Source: Terriglobales bacterium (GTDB taxonomy: Bacteria > Acidobacteriota > Terriglobia > Terriglobales > Acidobacteriaceae). Taken from it: a DNA stretch of 64,000 bases. A program made the position numbers and the translations under genes. The stretch lies in contig JAOAPE010000003.1 of NCBI GenBank assembly GCA_025462725.1, positions 1-64,000 of the forward strand, given 5' to 3'. This document shows positions 44,967 through 52,493 of the stretch, in pieces. The notes beneath the pieces were generated by a model that was not told where the DNA came from, did no database searches, and saw only the letters and a program-made list of their open reading frames with translations. Each line of letters opens with the position of its first letter. Position 1 is the stretch's first letter.

Positions 44967-45446
44967 CTAGACCGCGGCCCCTAGCTGCGTGGCAGCGACA
45001 TCACCCAGTCGCTTCAACTCGCCCTTTTGCAAAATCTTGTTTAGCTCGATCAGGATGATCAGCCGCTCTTTCAGCTTGCCGACTCCTGTCACGTAATTCA
45101 GATCGCCTTCGTCAAAGACATTCGGCGGAGCTTCAACATCGTCAGCGGGCATCTTCAAAACTTCTGAGGCTGCATCAACGATGAGACCCACCATCTTGGA
45201 ATCGACTTCAACGACGAGGATGCGATTCTTCTTGTTGCGGGTAATCTCGCGTTCTCCAAAGCGTTTTCGCAGATCGACTATGGAAACGATCTTTCCGCGA
45301 AGATTGATGACGCCCTCAATATATTCAGGAGCATCCGGAACGGAAGTGATGTCCGGGACGCGGACGATCTCATGCACCATGGAGATAGGGACACCGAACG
45401 TCTCCCGCCCAATCCGAAACCCCACAAGATGTAAGTCTTTGGCCAT
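44967..45446 (-). CDS. cheW: Chemotaxis coupling protein CheW (leftward operon)
   Basis: About 159 residues from ATG 45446, which has GGAG upstream; a longer start at 45521 overlaps the receptor gene and adds a sequence without CheW character. The fold begins HLVGFRIGRETFGVPISMVHEIV, with the typical GVINLRGKIVSIVDLRKRFG near residue 52. It bridges the receptor and CheA. Its coding start is only 11 bases from the receptor stop codon on the same strand. Confidence 0.93.
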   Translation of the reverse strand: MAKDLHLVGFRIGRETFGVPISMVHEIVRVPDITSVPDAPEYIEGVINLRGKIVSIVDLRKRFGEREITRNKKNRILVVEVDSKMVGLIVDAASEVLKMPADDVEAPPNVFDEGDLNYVTGVGKLKERLIILIELNKILQKGELKRLGDVAATQLGAAV

Positions 45447-45456
45447 CGAATCTCCG

Positions 45457-47436
45457 TTAATTCTGCGAGGTCGCGTATCGCGACATGCCACGACTGCTGC
45501 CATGACTGCTGCCGTGTCCATTGGTGCTGGTTTCTAGAACGAACCGGTCCATTGATTCCAACAGCGTGCGCGCCATCTTTGACATCTCTTCTGAAGAGGC
45601 AGCCAACTCGGTGGAACCTGACGTGGAACGCTGAGTGAGCTCGCGCATCTTTTCCATCGCCCGGACCACAGCTTGTGCGCCCGATGCCTGCTCTTCGACA
45701 GAAGAGTTGATCTCATGCGTGATCTCATTCAGACGTCCGGTGGCTTTGGCTATCTGCGTGGAGCCATTCGACTGCTCGTTGGTAGCTGCGCCGATCTCCT
45801 GGGCGAACTTGTAAACCTCAGTCACCACGTTGGAGATTTTCTTCAACGCGGCGCCAAGGTCGGTTCCGAGTCCGAGGCCTTCGTCAACGATGGTGGTGCT
45901 CTTGTCCATGTTCTCTACCGCTTTGCGGGCTTCCTTCTGGATGCTGGAGATCAGTTCGGAAATCTCACGCGTAGACTGTGCGGACTTTTCTGCGAGCTTG
46001 CGTACTTCGTCGGCGACGACTGCGAAGCCGAGTCCATGCTCGCCGGCGCGGGCAGCTTCAATCGCAGCGTTAAGCGCCAGAAGGTTGGTCTGCTCAGCGA
46101 GGTCATCGATTACTTCGACAATCTTGCCGATATCATCAGTCTTCTGTCCGAGATCGCCGATGATCGTGGCAGAGGATTCAATCGCCTGATTGATGCGGTT
46201 GAGTCCGTTGGTGGCCTTTTCCATGGTGACAATGCCGCTCTGCACTTCTTCGCGTGAGCGCTGAGAGATGTCGAGCAGAACCTTTGCAGTGTCTGCAACG
46301 CGTTGTATCGAGGCGACCATCTGGTCGATGGATGCGGATGTCTCGCTGACGCTGGAAGCCTGTGTCTGCGTGTTCTTCACCATGTTCTGCACGTTGATAC
46401 TCATCTCATGCATGGTGCTGGTGACTTCGTCGATCGCGGAAGCAGCCTGAACGTTGATGCGAGCAGATTCGTCCGAGGCGGATGCGACTTCGTTGGAGCC
46501 GCTGGCCACTTGCGATGCGCCGTCGCGAACGCTCTTCACCATGCTGCGAAGTCCGTGGATCATTTCGGTGAAGGCGATGGCGAGCGTGTCGCGCTTGGAG
46601 CGGGCCTGAACGTCAACAGTGAGGTCACCGCCGGCGATGGATTCAGAAACGGCGGCCATCTCTTTGAGGTATCCGACCATATTGTTGAAGGTCTTCGCGA
46701 GTTCGCCAATCTCGTCGTCACGGTTGATGTCCACCGTCTGATCGAGGTCGCCGGAGTTACCGATCTCACGGGCGACGCCGATGAGGTGTCCGAGAGGTTG
46801 AGTGATGGATTTAGAGATCAAATACGCGATGATCAATCCGCCAGCGATGGCAATAAGCATGCCAATGATTGAGATTCCGAGAGTGAGATTGCTGGCCGAG
46901 CGACTGGATGCCTGCTGATCTTCAACCAGTCTCTTGATGGCGCCTTGCGATTCGTCCAGAGGAGTCTTGGAGCGTTTCAGCCATTCGTTCGGGTCCTGCT
47001 GGAGATAGAAGATCTGTAATTCAGCGACTGTGGAATTGCCGGAGTCAACTTGCTTGCGCTTATCTACGAGAGGATCGGCAAAGCCAGTCTTCCATCTTTG
47101 TTCGGCATCCTTGATGCGAGTGAGGTCGGCCTTGATCTCGACGTCTTGAGCTTGCGCGATGACCTTGTCCAGGCGTGCGTCGAGTTCATGAGAACCCTTG
47201 GTCATTTCTTCGGCTGCGCGGGTGTCACCACTGAGCAGGTAATTGCCAAGGTTCTGGCGGTTCTGCATCATCTGAAAGCCGATGTCGGCGGTGGCGCGTT
47301 GCACGTCAAAGAGCGTCGCCATTTTTTCTTTGGCGGAGCGGTCGTACGCCATGACGGTCCAGGTAATGATGGAGACGAGCCCCACAAGACCCAGCACAGC
47401 GCCGAATCCGTAATATAGTTTTTTGCCGATAGTCAT
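45457..47436 (-). CDS. Methyl-accepting chemotaxis receptor with a periplasmic four-helix sensor
   Basis: About 659 residues. ATG at 47436 has GGAGG at a good distance; TTG at 47445 is too close to it. A first membrane helix (residues 10-30), a periplasmic helical sensor to about residue 185 (a CHASE3/four-helix-bundle type, rich in Gln, Arg and Asp), a second membrane helix near 190-210, a HAMP domain, then a long cytoplasmic coiled-coil with the hairpin tip [20 protein letters not shown] and [26 protein letters not shown]. The tail [17 protein letters not shown] has no CheR-tethering pentapeptide. It is the only receptor of the leftward operon; the ligand is unknown. Confidence 0.93.
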   Translation of the reverse strand: MTIGKKLYYGFGAVLGLVGLVSIITWTVMAYDRSAKEKMATLFDVQRATADIGFQMMQNRQNLGNYLLSGDTRAAEEMTKGSHELDARLDKVIAQAQDVEIKADLTRIKDAEQRWKTGFADPLVDKRKQVDSGNSTVAELQIFYLQQDPNEWLKRSKTPLDESQGAIKRLVEDQQASSRSASNLTLGISIIGMLIAIAGGLIIAYLISKSITQPLGHLIGVAREIGNSGDLDQTVDINRDDEIGELAKTFNNMVGYLKEMAAVSESIAGGDLTVDVQARSKRDTLAIAFTEMIHGLRSMVKSVRDGASQVASGSNEVASASDESARINVQAASAIDEVTSTMHEMSINVQNMVKNTQTQASSVSETSASIDQMVASIQRVADTAKVLLDISQRSREEVQSGIVTMEKATNGLNRINQAIESSATIIGDLGQKTDDIGKIVEVIDDLAEQTNLLALNAAIEAARAGEHGLGFAVVADEVRKLAEKSAQSTREISELISSIQKEARKAVENMDKSTTIVDEGLGLGTDLGAALKKISNVVTEVYKFAQEIGAATNEQSNGSTQIAKATGRLNEITHEINSSVEEQASGAQAVVRAMEKMRELTQRSTSGSTELAASSEEMSKMARTLLESMDRFVLETSTNGHGSSHGSSRGMSRYATSQN

Positions 47437-47520
47437 CTCTTGCAAGCCTCCGCAATCACAGGCATGCCGGCGAATCTAGTTAGCCGGGAATGTAGCTGCC
47501 CATTATTGCCCAGTATTGGG

Positions 47521-47853
47521 CTACTGCCCACCATTGAACTTGAATTCCACTGTCTCTTTTGTTTCCTCTGTTGATGCCTCGTACTTGAACTGTTTGGCGG
47601 CGGAAACGGCCGCATCGATCAAGAGGGGATGTCCGCCGATGGCTTTTGCGCTTTTTACCGATCCATTCGGGAGGACGGTGAGCTCGACCTTGACCACGCC
47701 GGCGATGTTCATCTTTTTCGCGAGTTCGGGATAAGCAGGCGAAGCTTTGGTCTTGACCGCTCGTTGCGCAAAGGCAGGTTGGCCAAAAACACACATCAGG
47801 AACGCGATAGTGCAAATGTGCATGCATCGCCGGACGATTTTGGATTTGGACAC
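47521..47853 (-). CDS. Free-standing TonB C-terminal-domain periplasmic protein, first gene of the chemosensory operon
   Basis: A 110-residue protein: a signal peptide (cleavage probably after AFA, residue 29) and one TonB C-terminal domain (YPELAKKMNIAGVVKVELTV, IGGHPLLIDAAVSAAKQFKYEA). It is a close paralog of the protein at 14486-14815 and, like it, lacks the membrane anchor and proline-rich spacer of TonB. GTG is the start, preceded by AGGAGG. It lies directly downstream of a sigma54 promoter and 75 bases before the receptor gene, so it heads the leftward operon. A periplasmic partner of the receptor sensor is a plausible but unproven role. Confidence 0.82.
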   Translation of the reverse strand: MSKSKIVRRCMHICTIAFLMCVFGQPAFAQRAVKTKASPAYPELAKKMNIAGVVKVELTVLPNGSVKSAKAIGGHPLLIDAAVSAAKQFKYEASTEETKETVEFKFNGGQ

Positions 47854-47881
47854 AGCTCCTCCTTATTGTTGAACCTTATAT

Positions 47882-47897
47882 AGCAATGAGAGTGCCA
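47882..47897 (-). promoter_or_regulatory. Sigma54 (-24/-12) promoter of the leftward chemosensory operon
   Basis: On the minus strand TGGCACTCTCATTGCT matches the sigma54 consensus TGGCAC-N5-TTGCT, with GG and GC separated by exactly ten bases. The expected start point is near 47871, about 18 bases before the GTG of the TonB-C gene. Confidence 0.85.
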
Positions 47898-47981
47898 GAT
47901 AGGGGATGTGGGCCCGAGCTTGTAAGTTGATGATTTTATTGAGTTGATTGCGTAAATCTCGTGAAACACAGTGGTGGGAGG

Positions 47982-47988
47982 CGTCTCA
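47982..47988 (+). promoter_or_regulatory. Half-site CGTCTCA of the putative activator operator
   Basis: Same heptamer as in the palindromes at 48012 and 52323, but no good second arm. It lies about 114 bases upstream of the inferred start point of the leftward operon. Confidence 0.5.
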
Positions 47989-48011
47989 CATGGGAGGAAT
48001 CAGGCAATTTT

Positions 48012-48028
48012 CGTCTCATGCTGAGAAT
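48012..48028 (+). promoter_or_regulatory. Imperfect palindrome CGTCTCA-TGC-TGAGAAT, likely activator-binding site
   Basis: Five of seven bases of the second arm mirror the first. It is centred about 149 bases upstream of the inferred start of the leftward operon and about 129 bases before the kinase gene. The 295 bases between the TonB-C gene and the kinase gene hold this site, the half-site at 47982 and the sigma54 promoter at 47882. Confidence 0.65.
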
Positions 48029-48148
48029 CGATACGCTGGCGGGCAAGTGTTTTACAACTACATTCGGGACGTTGATTCTGCTTGACTCAATTTGAGATTC
48101 CGCATTACTGTCTCCTCCTCCCCCTAACTATCTATATAAGGAAGCAGA

Positions 48149-50518
48149 TTGAGCGAGCGACCGCGAGGGAGTGTGTCCGGCCGGGCCCAAGGTGAAGAGG
48201 TGCGCGATGGCGTTGGTGTGAATCGCGCGGAAAATCTCGTTGCTATGGCGCTGGAGTTAGGCAATTCGCTCAGCTTGCCGGACCTTGTCCATACGGTTGC
48301 GACTCGCGCCGCCAGCATGTTTGGCGCGCAGGGAGTTGCGGTAGCGTTGGCGCACGGCGAAGTCGTCGAGACAGTTGCATTGCAAGATTCGCGACTGCCC
48401 GCGGCGCGAAATCTGCAGTCGAAGCTGACGAGCATCCTGACATCCTTCGCAGAGCACTCGCATGAACCGGTTCAGTCGTCCACTGGCGCAGAGTTGCTGG
48501 GCGAATTGCATTCGGACTTGAAATGGGAAAAAGTAACCGTCGCACGGTTGACGGGAACGGATGGCGAGCTACTCGGACTCATATGCCTGGCCGACGCGGA
48601 GCCTCCGATCACGGTGGATGATCTGCGGCTTCTGCAAGCTTTCGTGCGACACGCATCGATGTCGCTGGAGAACTCGCGGCTGTTCTCGCGGATCACGCAA
48701 GCGAGCAAACAATGGGCGGAAATTTTCGATTCGCTGACTGACTTCATCGTGGTGCATGACGATGAGCATCGGGTGATGCGGGTCAATCGCACGTTGGCCG
48801 AATTTATTGGCGCGCGTCCGGCTGAGTTGATCGGCATCCACATGCGCGATCTACTGGCGAAAGGCGACAGTGTGGGCATGCAGCCTTGTCCTTTCTGCTT
48901 GCCTGACATGAAGCAAGATGAATTCATTCATCCAGTACTTGAACGTGTGTATCTGCTGTCCACTTCGCGGGTGCACGGCGCGCTCGATGAGGGATTGCAG
49001 ACTGTCCACGTATTGAAGGACATCACGGACAGACGCGAGGCGGAGCGGCGATATCAGGAGTTGTTCGATAACGTGCAGGAAGGCGTCTTCTTTTCGTCGC
49101 CCGAAGGCCGGTTCATCGAAGTCAACAATGCGCTGGTCTCCATGCTCGGATACGCGAGCAAACAAGAACTGTTGAGCATTCATATTCCCACGCAGTTATA
49201 TGTATCTCCGCAACACAGGTTGCAGGGACATGAGTTTTTGGATCCGATCGGAGAAGTGCGCCACTATGACGCTTCCTTCCGAAAAAAAGATGGCACCCAG
49301 ATACACGCGCTTGTGAATGCATTCGCGGTCACTGACGCGGACGGCAAAGTGGTGCAGTACCGGGGAATGATCCTCGATGTCACCAGCACCAAGAACTTCC
49401 AAACCCAGCTGCAGCGCGAGCGCGACTTCAATATACAAATCCTGAACAACACACAGAGCATGATCCTGGTGGCCGACACAGCCGGATTGATCAGCTATGC
49501 GAATCGGCGATGCTATGAGGCTGGTGGATACGGCAAACGCGATCTAGTCGGACATAAATTGGCGGAACTAGTCTCAATCGCAGATCGCGCAACGTGGGAT
49601 TCCGCATTTGATGTGGCGCTGCTGGGCGATCCGGTGGACAATCTGGAGATCCAATTGATCCGTGGTGGAGGTTCGACAGGAACTTTCTCAGTGAATATGA
49701 GTCCGATGCGCGGTGACCATGATGTGGTCAACAGCGTGGTCGTCGTGATGACGGACATCACTGAAGTTGCGAATATCCAAGCTAAGCTGATGAACACGGA
49801 AAAGCTCGCAGCGGTTGGACAGTTGGTATCCGGTGTAGCGCATGAGGTGAACAACCCCCTGACGGCGATCATGGGATTTGCTGACTTGATGTTGGAAAAT
49901 CCGAAGTTACCGGATGCGGTGCATCAAGACCTGCGCGTGATCATGCAAGAGGCGCAACGGACAAAAGAGATTGTCCAGAATCTTCTGAGTTTTGCGAGGC
50001 AGATGCCTCCGCAACGCGAGCCTGTAGATGTCAATGCGGTGCTTCGCCGAACTATTGCTTTGCGCTCCTATGATTTCTCGAGTCATGGAGTTGATGTTGT
50101 TGAGAGATTGGAAGAGCCGCTGCCACACATTATCGGCGACGGCCACCAATTGCAGCAGGTATTCCTCAATATCCTGAATAACGCCTATGACGCGGTGCGG
50201 GAGACAGAGCGTCGCGGGCGGATCGAGATCAGCACCATCCGCGAGAACGATTGGGTGCATGTGATGTTCAAAGACAACGGTCCCGGTATCGCGAATGCTG
50301 AACGCATTTTTGATCCGTTCTTCACAACAAAAGATGTAGGAAAGGGAACTGGATTGGGCTTGAGTATTTGTTATGGGATCGTGCACGAGCACGCAGGCGA
50401 GATCACATGTGAGAACAATCCGGGAAGCGCAGGAGCAACTTTCATGGTGAAGATACCGATGATCCCGGAGCCGTACCGAAAGCCGTCGCGGACGAGAACC
50501 CACAGGAGAGCCAGATGA
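48149..50518 (+). CDS. NtrB-like GAF-PAS3 sensor histidine kinase
   Basis: A 789-residue soluble kinase with no membrane helix. In order: a GAF domain (about 25-170), a PAS domain with IFDSLTDFIVVHDDEHRVMRV and a CPFC motif near residue 250, two more PAS domains (about 295-420 and 430-540), a HisKA helix pair with phosphoacceptor His565 (VAHEVNNPLTAIMGFADLM), and an HATPase domain (N-box NILNNAYDAV; GIANAERIFDPFFTTK; GKGTGLGLSICYGI). The start is TTG at 48149 with AAGGAAGC upstream. Its stop overlaps the start of the receiver gene. It is the likely partner of the sigma54 activator two genes on. Confidence 0.92.
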   Translation: MSERPRGSVSGRAQGEEVRDGVGVNRAENLVAMALELGNSLSLPDLVHTVATRAASMFGAQGVAVALAHGEVVETVALQDSRLPAARNLQSKLTSILTSFAEHSHEPVQSSTGAELLGELHSDLKWEKVTVARLTGTDGELLGLICLADAEPPITVDDLRLLQAFVRHASMSLENSRLFSRITQASKQWAEIFDSLTDFIVVHDDEHRVMRVNRTLAEFIGARPAELIGIHMRDLLAKGDSVGMQPCPFCLPDMKQDEFIHPVLERVYLLSTSRVHGALDEGLQTVHVLKDITDRREAERRYQELFDNVQEGVFFSSPEGRFIEVNNALVSMLGYASKQELLSIHIPTQLYVSPQHRLQGHEFLDPIGEVRHYDASFRKKDGTQIHALVNAFAVTDADGKVVQYRGMILDVTSTKNFQTQLQRERDFNIQILNNTQSMILVADTAGLISYANRRCYEAGGYGKRDLVGHKLAELVSIADRATWDSAFDVALLGDPVDNLEIQLIRGGGSTGTFSVNMSPMRGDHDVVNSVVVVMTDITEVANIQAKLMNTEKLAAVGQLVSGVAHEVNNPLTAIMGFADLMLENPKLPDAVHQDLRVIMQEAQRTKEIVQNLLSFARQMPPQREPVDVNAVLRRTIALRSYDFSSHGVDVVERLEEPLPHIIGDGHQLQQVFLNILNNAYDAVRETERRGRIEISTIRENDWVHVMFKDNGPGIANAERIFDPFFTTKDVGKGTGLGLSICYGIVHEHAGEITCENNPGSAGATFMVKIPMIPEPYRKPSRTRTHRRAR

Positions 50519-50904
50519 GCGCGACAGCTTTCGCCACATTGCCACTATTAGTCATAGAGGACGAGGTATCAGTTCAGTCTTTCTTGCGGGCGGCGCTCGA
50601 AAGGAATGGATTCAAGTTGGAGATTGCTTCGTCGGGTGCAGACGGATTGGAACTGCTGAAGCGGAACAGCTACAGCTTTGTGATATCGGACATGAGAACG
50701 CCGGGCGGGGTGAACGGCGCGGATGTACACGCGTGGATTTGTGCGAACAAGCCGGAACTGGCCGCCCGAATGCTGTTTATTACCGGCGATATTGTGAATG
50801 AAGAGACAACGAAGATTCTGCAGACCACAGGAATCCCCTGCATCGAGAAACCATTTCGGGTGCAAGAACTGATCAACGCGATCAATAAGGTCGTGAGCGA
50901 ATGA
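50515..50904 (+). CDS. Single-domain receiver between the kinase and the sigma54 activator
   Basis: A 129-residue receiver with no output domain. Glu15-Asp16 form the acidic pocket and Asp59 (VISDMRTPGG) the phosphoacceptor; Lys near residue 111 (IEKPFRVQEL) is present. It overlaps the kinase gene by four bases and the activator gene by four bases, so the three are co-translated. It may be an additional phosphoryl sink or intermediate in a relay from the kinase to the activator; that is inference. Confidence 0.9.
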   Translation: MSATAFATLPLLVIEDEVSVQSFLRAALERNGFKLEIASSGADGLELLKRNSYSFVISDMRTPGGVNGADVHAWICANKPELAARMLFITGDIVNEETTKILQTTGIPCIEKPFRVQELINAINKVVSE

Positions 50905-52286
50905 GTATGGATGACCTTCGCATACGCTTCCTGATAGTGGATGACGACAAGAACATTCGTCGTCTCTGCATGACAATTGGTGTGTCGCTGGGATTTCAAT
51001 GCTCTGAGGCGGAGAGTGCGGAGGCCGCGCTGAATGATATCGATATCAATTCGCCAGACATTATCCTTGCCGATTTGATGATGCCGAACATGACGGGCTT
51101 AGATTTCCTGGAGCAAGTAAAGAAGGTACTGCCGAGAACCGAAGTCGCCATCATGACCGGCCATGGGAGCATCGAGACGGCTGTCCGCGCCATGCGGATG
51201 GGCGCGTACGATTTCATCACCAAGCCATTTCGCATTGATGAGTTGAAGTTGCTCTTGCAGCGGATGGAAGAGAAAGTTCGCCTCGTGGCAGAGAACCAAT
51301 TCCTGCGTGAGCGCGTCAGTGCGGACATGGAACTGAACGGCATCATCGGTTCATCCGCGAAGATCCAAGACGTGCTGCGGATGATCGCGCGCCTAAAGGA
51401 CACTCGCACTCCAGTGTTGATCACAGGCGAAAGCGGCACAGGAAAAGAGCTGGTAGCGCGCGCCATTCATTACCGCGGAGCATTGGCAAAGCGTCCGTTT
51501 GTAGCTGTGGACTGCGGTTCGCTGGTACCAACGCTAATCGAAAGTGAGTTATTCGGCTACGAAAAAGGCGCATTCACAGGAGCGCTTCGATCCAAAGAAG
51601 GATTATTCCAGGCGGCGAATGGCGGAACGATATTCCTCGACGAAATCGGCGAGTTGCCGCTGGAGATGCAAGCAAAACTGTTGCGCGTGCTGCAAGAAAA
51701 AGAAGTGCGTCCTGTGGGTCGCAATGACAGAGTCAAAGTCGATGTCCGCGTCATCGCGGCAACGAACCGCGATTTAGAAACGGCGTATCGCGATGGTGAT
51801 TTCCGCAAAGATCTGTTCTTCCGTTTGAACGTAGTGACGATTCACATGCCGTCGTTGCGCGAGAGAAAGTCTGATATCCCGACGCTGGTGCATTGGTTTC
51901 TGGATAAATACGCGCCGAAACAGATGGTGCAGGTTTCCAGCGACGCAATGAAGTGCATGCTCAATTACGAGTGGCCGGGAAATGTCCGCGAGTTGGAAAA
52001 TTGTATTGAGCGCGCGGTCGCATTGGGAACGGACAATCTGCTGGAAGTCTCTGATCTGCCGCCGGCCATGCATGCGGCAAGTGAGCCCGTCGTTGTACAG
52101 GGAAGCAATCTTTCCGGTAACGACCTGGAAGAGTTGGAAAAAGAGACGATCCAGCGCGTATTCGAGCAGGTCCGCGGCGACAAGGTGCTCGCCGGAAAAA
52201 TGTTGGGAATCAGCCGGGCAACACTGTATCGAAAACTCAAGCGCTATCACATCGGCGAGAGAAGCATGTCGGCCACCGCAAGCTAG
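50901..52286 (+). CDS. NtrC-family sigma54-dependent activator
   Basis: A 461-residue enhancer-binding protein: receiver (residues 7-120, phosphoacceptor Asp58 in ILADLMMPN), AAA+ domain (about 145-375) with Walker A GESGTGKE at 176-183, the sigma54-contacting loop GAFTGA at 223-228 and Walker B GTIFLDEIGELP, and a Fis-type helix-turn-helix near the end (DKVLAGKMLGISRATLYRKLKRY). All catalytic features are intact. Given two sigma54 promoters and a shared palindrome on both sides of it, it is the obvious candidate activator of both chemosensory operons and possibly of its own. Confidence 0.95.
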   Translation: MSMDDLRIRFLIVDDDKNIRRLCMTIGVSLGFQCSEAESAEAALNDIDINSPDIILADLMMPNMTGLDFLEQVKKVLPRTEVAIMTGHGSIETAVRAMRMGAYDFITKPFRIDELKLLLQRMEEKVRLVAENQFLRERVSADMELNGIIGSSAKIQDVLRMIARLKDTRTPVLITGESGTGKELVARAIHYRGALAKRPFVAVDCGSLVPTLIESELFGYEKGAFTGALRSKEGLFQAANGGTIFLDEIGELPLEMQAKLLRVLQEKEVRPVGRNDRVKVDVRVIAATNRDLETAYRDGDFRKDLFFRLNVVTIHMPSLRERKSDIPTLVHWFLDKYAPKQMVQVSSDAMKCMLNYEWPGNVRELENCIERAVALGTDNLLEVSDLPPAMHAASEPVVVQGSNLSGNDLEELEKETIQRVFEQVRGDKVLAGKMLGISRATLYRKLKRYHIGERSMSATAS

Positions 52287-52320
52287 TCTCACCTCGAAAT
52301 TGCTGTTCTTGTTGAGACTA
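52284..52320 (+). promoter_or_regulatory. Spaced inverted repeat TAGTCTCA / TGAGACTA
   Basis: TAGTCTCA (52284-52291) and TGAGACTA (52313-52320) are perfect 8-base arms around a 21-base spacer, beginning at the activator's stop codon. They share the GTCTCA/TGAGAC core with the neighbouring 17-base palindrome. Confidence 0.65.
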
Positions 52321-52322
52321 CC

Positions 52323-52339
52323 CGTCTCACCCTGAGACG
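52323..52339 (+). promoter_or_regulatory. Perfect palindrome CGTCTCA-CCC-TGAGACG, likely activator operator
   Basis: Seven-base arms around three bases, centred about 94 bases upstream of the inferred start point of the rightward operon, the usual position of NtrC-type enhancer sites. The same motif, less perfect, is at 48012-48028 upstream of the other sigma54 promoter. Confidence 0.8.
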
Positions 52340-52398
52340 AAAGCCTGAATCCACTCTGGCATGGTACTTAGAATCAACAACTTATTCGCGTTCCGTTT

Positions 52399-52414
52399 TG
52401 GCGTCTCTCTTGCA
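52399..52414 (+). promoter_or_regulatory. Sigma54 (-24/-12) promoter of the rightward chemosensory operon
   Basis: TGGCGTCTCTCTTGCA has the GG-N10-GC spacing and the TTGCA -12 element of sigma54 promoters, with a weaker central CAC. The expected start point is near 52425, about 70 bases before the first gene. Confidence 0.8.
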
Positions 52415-52493
52415 TTACCCTCTCTGACTCTATTCGTGTGCTTTGGTCGAGCCACCCTTCGCAAGTTGGAAAATGGAGTTCGGAGAAATTGAA

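Noticed and set aside
48030-48148. A sigma54 promoter for the kinase gene itself
   Set aside because: Sequences such as TGGCGGGCAAGTGTT lack the -12 GC, and GGACGTTGATTCTGC has eleven bases between GG and GC; neither fits.
52356-52372. Second sigma54-like sequence, TGGCATGGTACTTAGA, in the gap after the activator gene
   Set aside because: The -12 GC is missing (AG instead), and a much better promoter lies 40 bases downstream.
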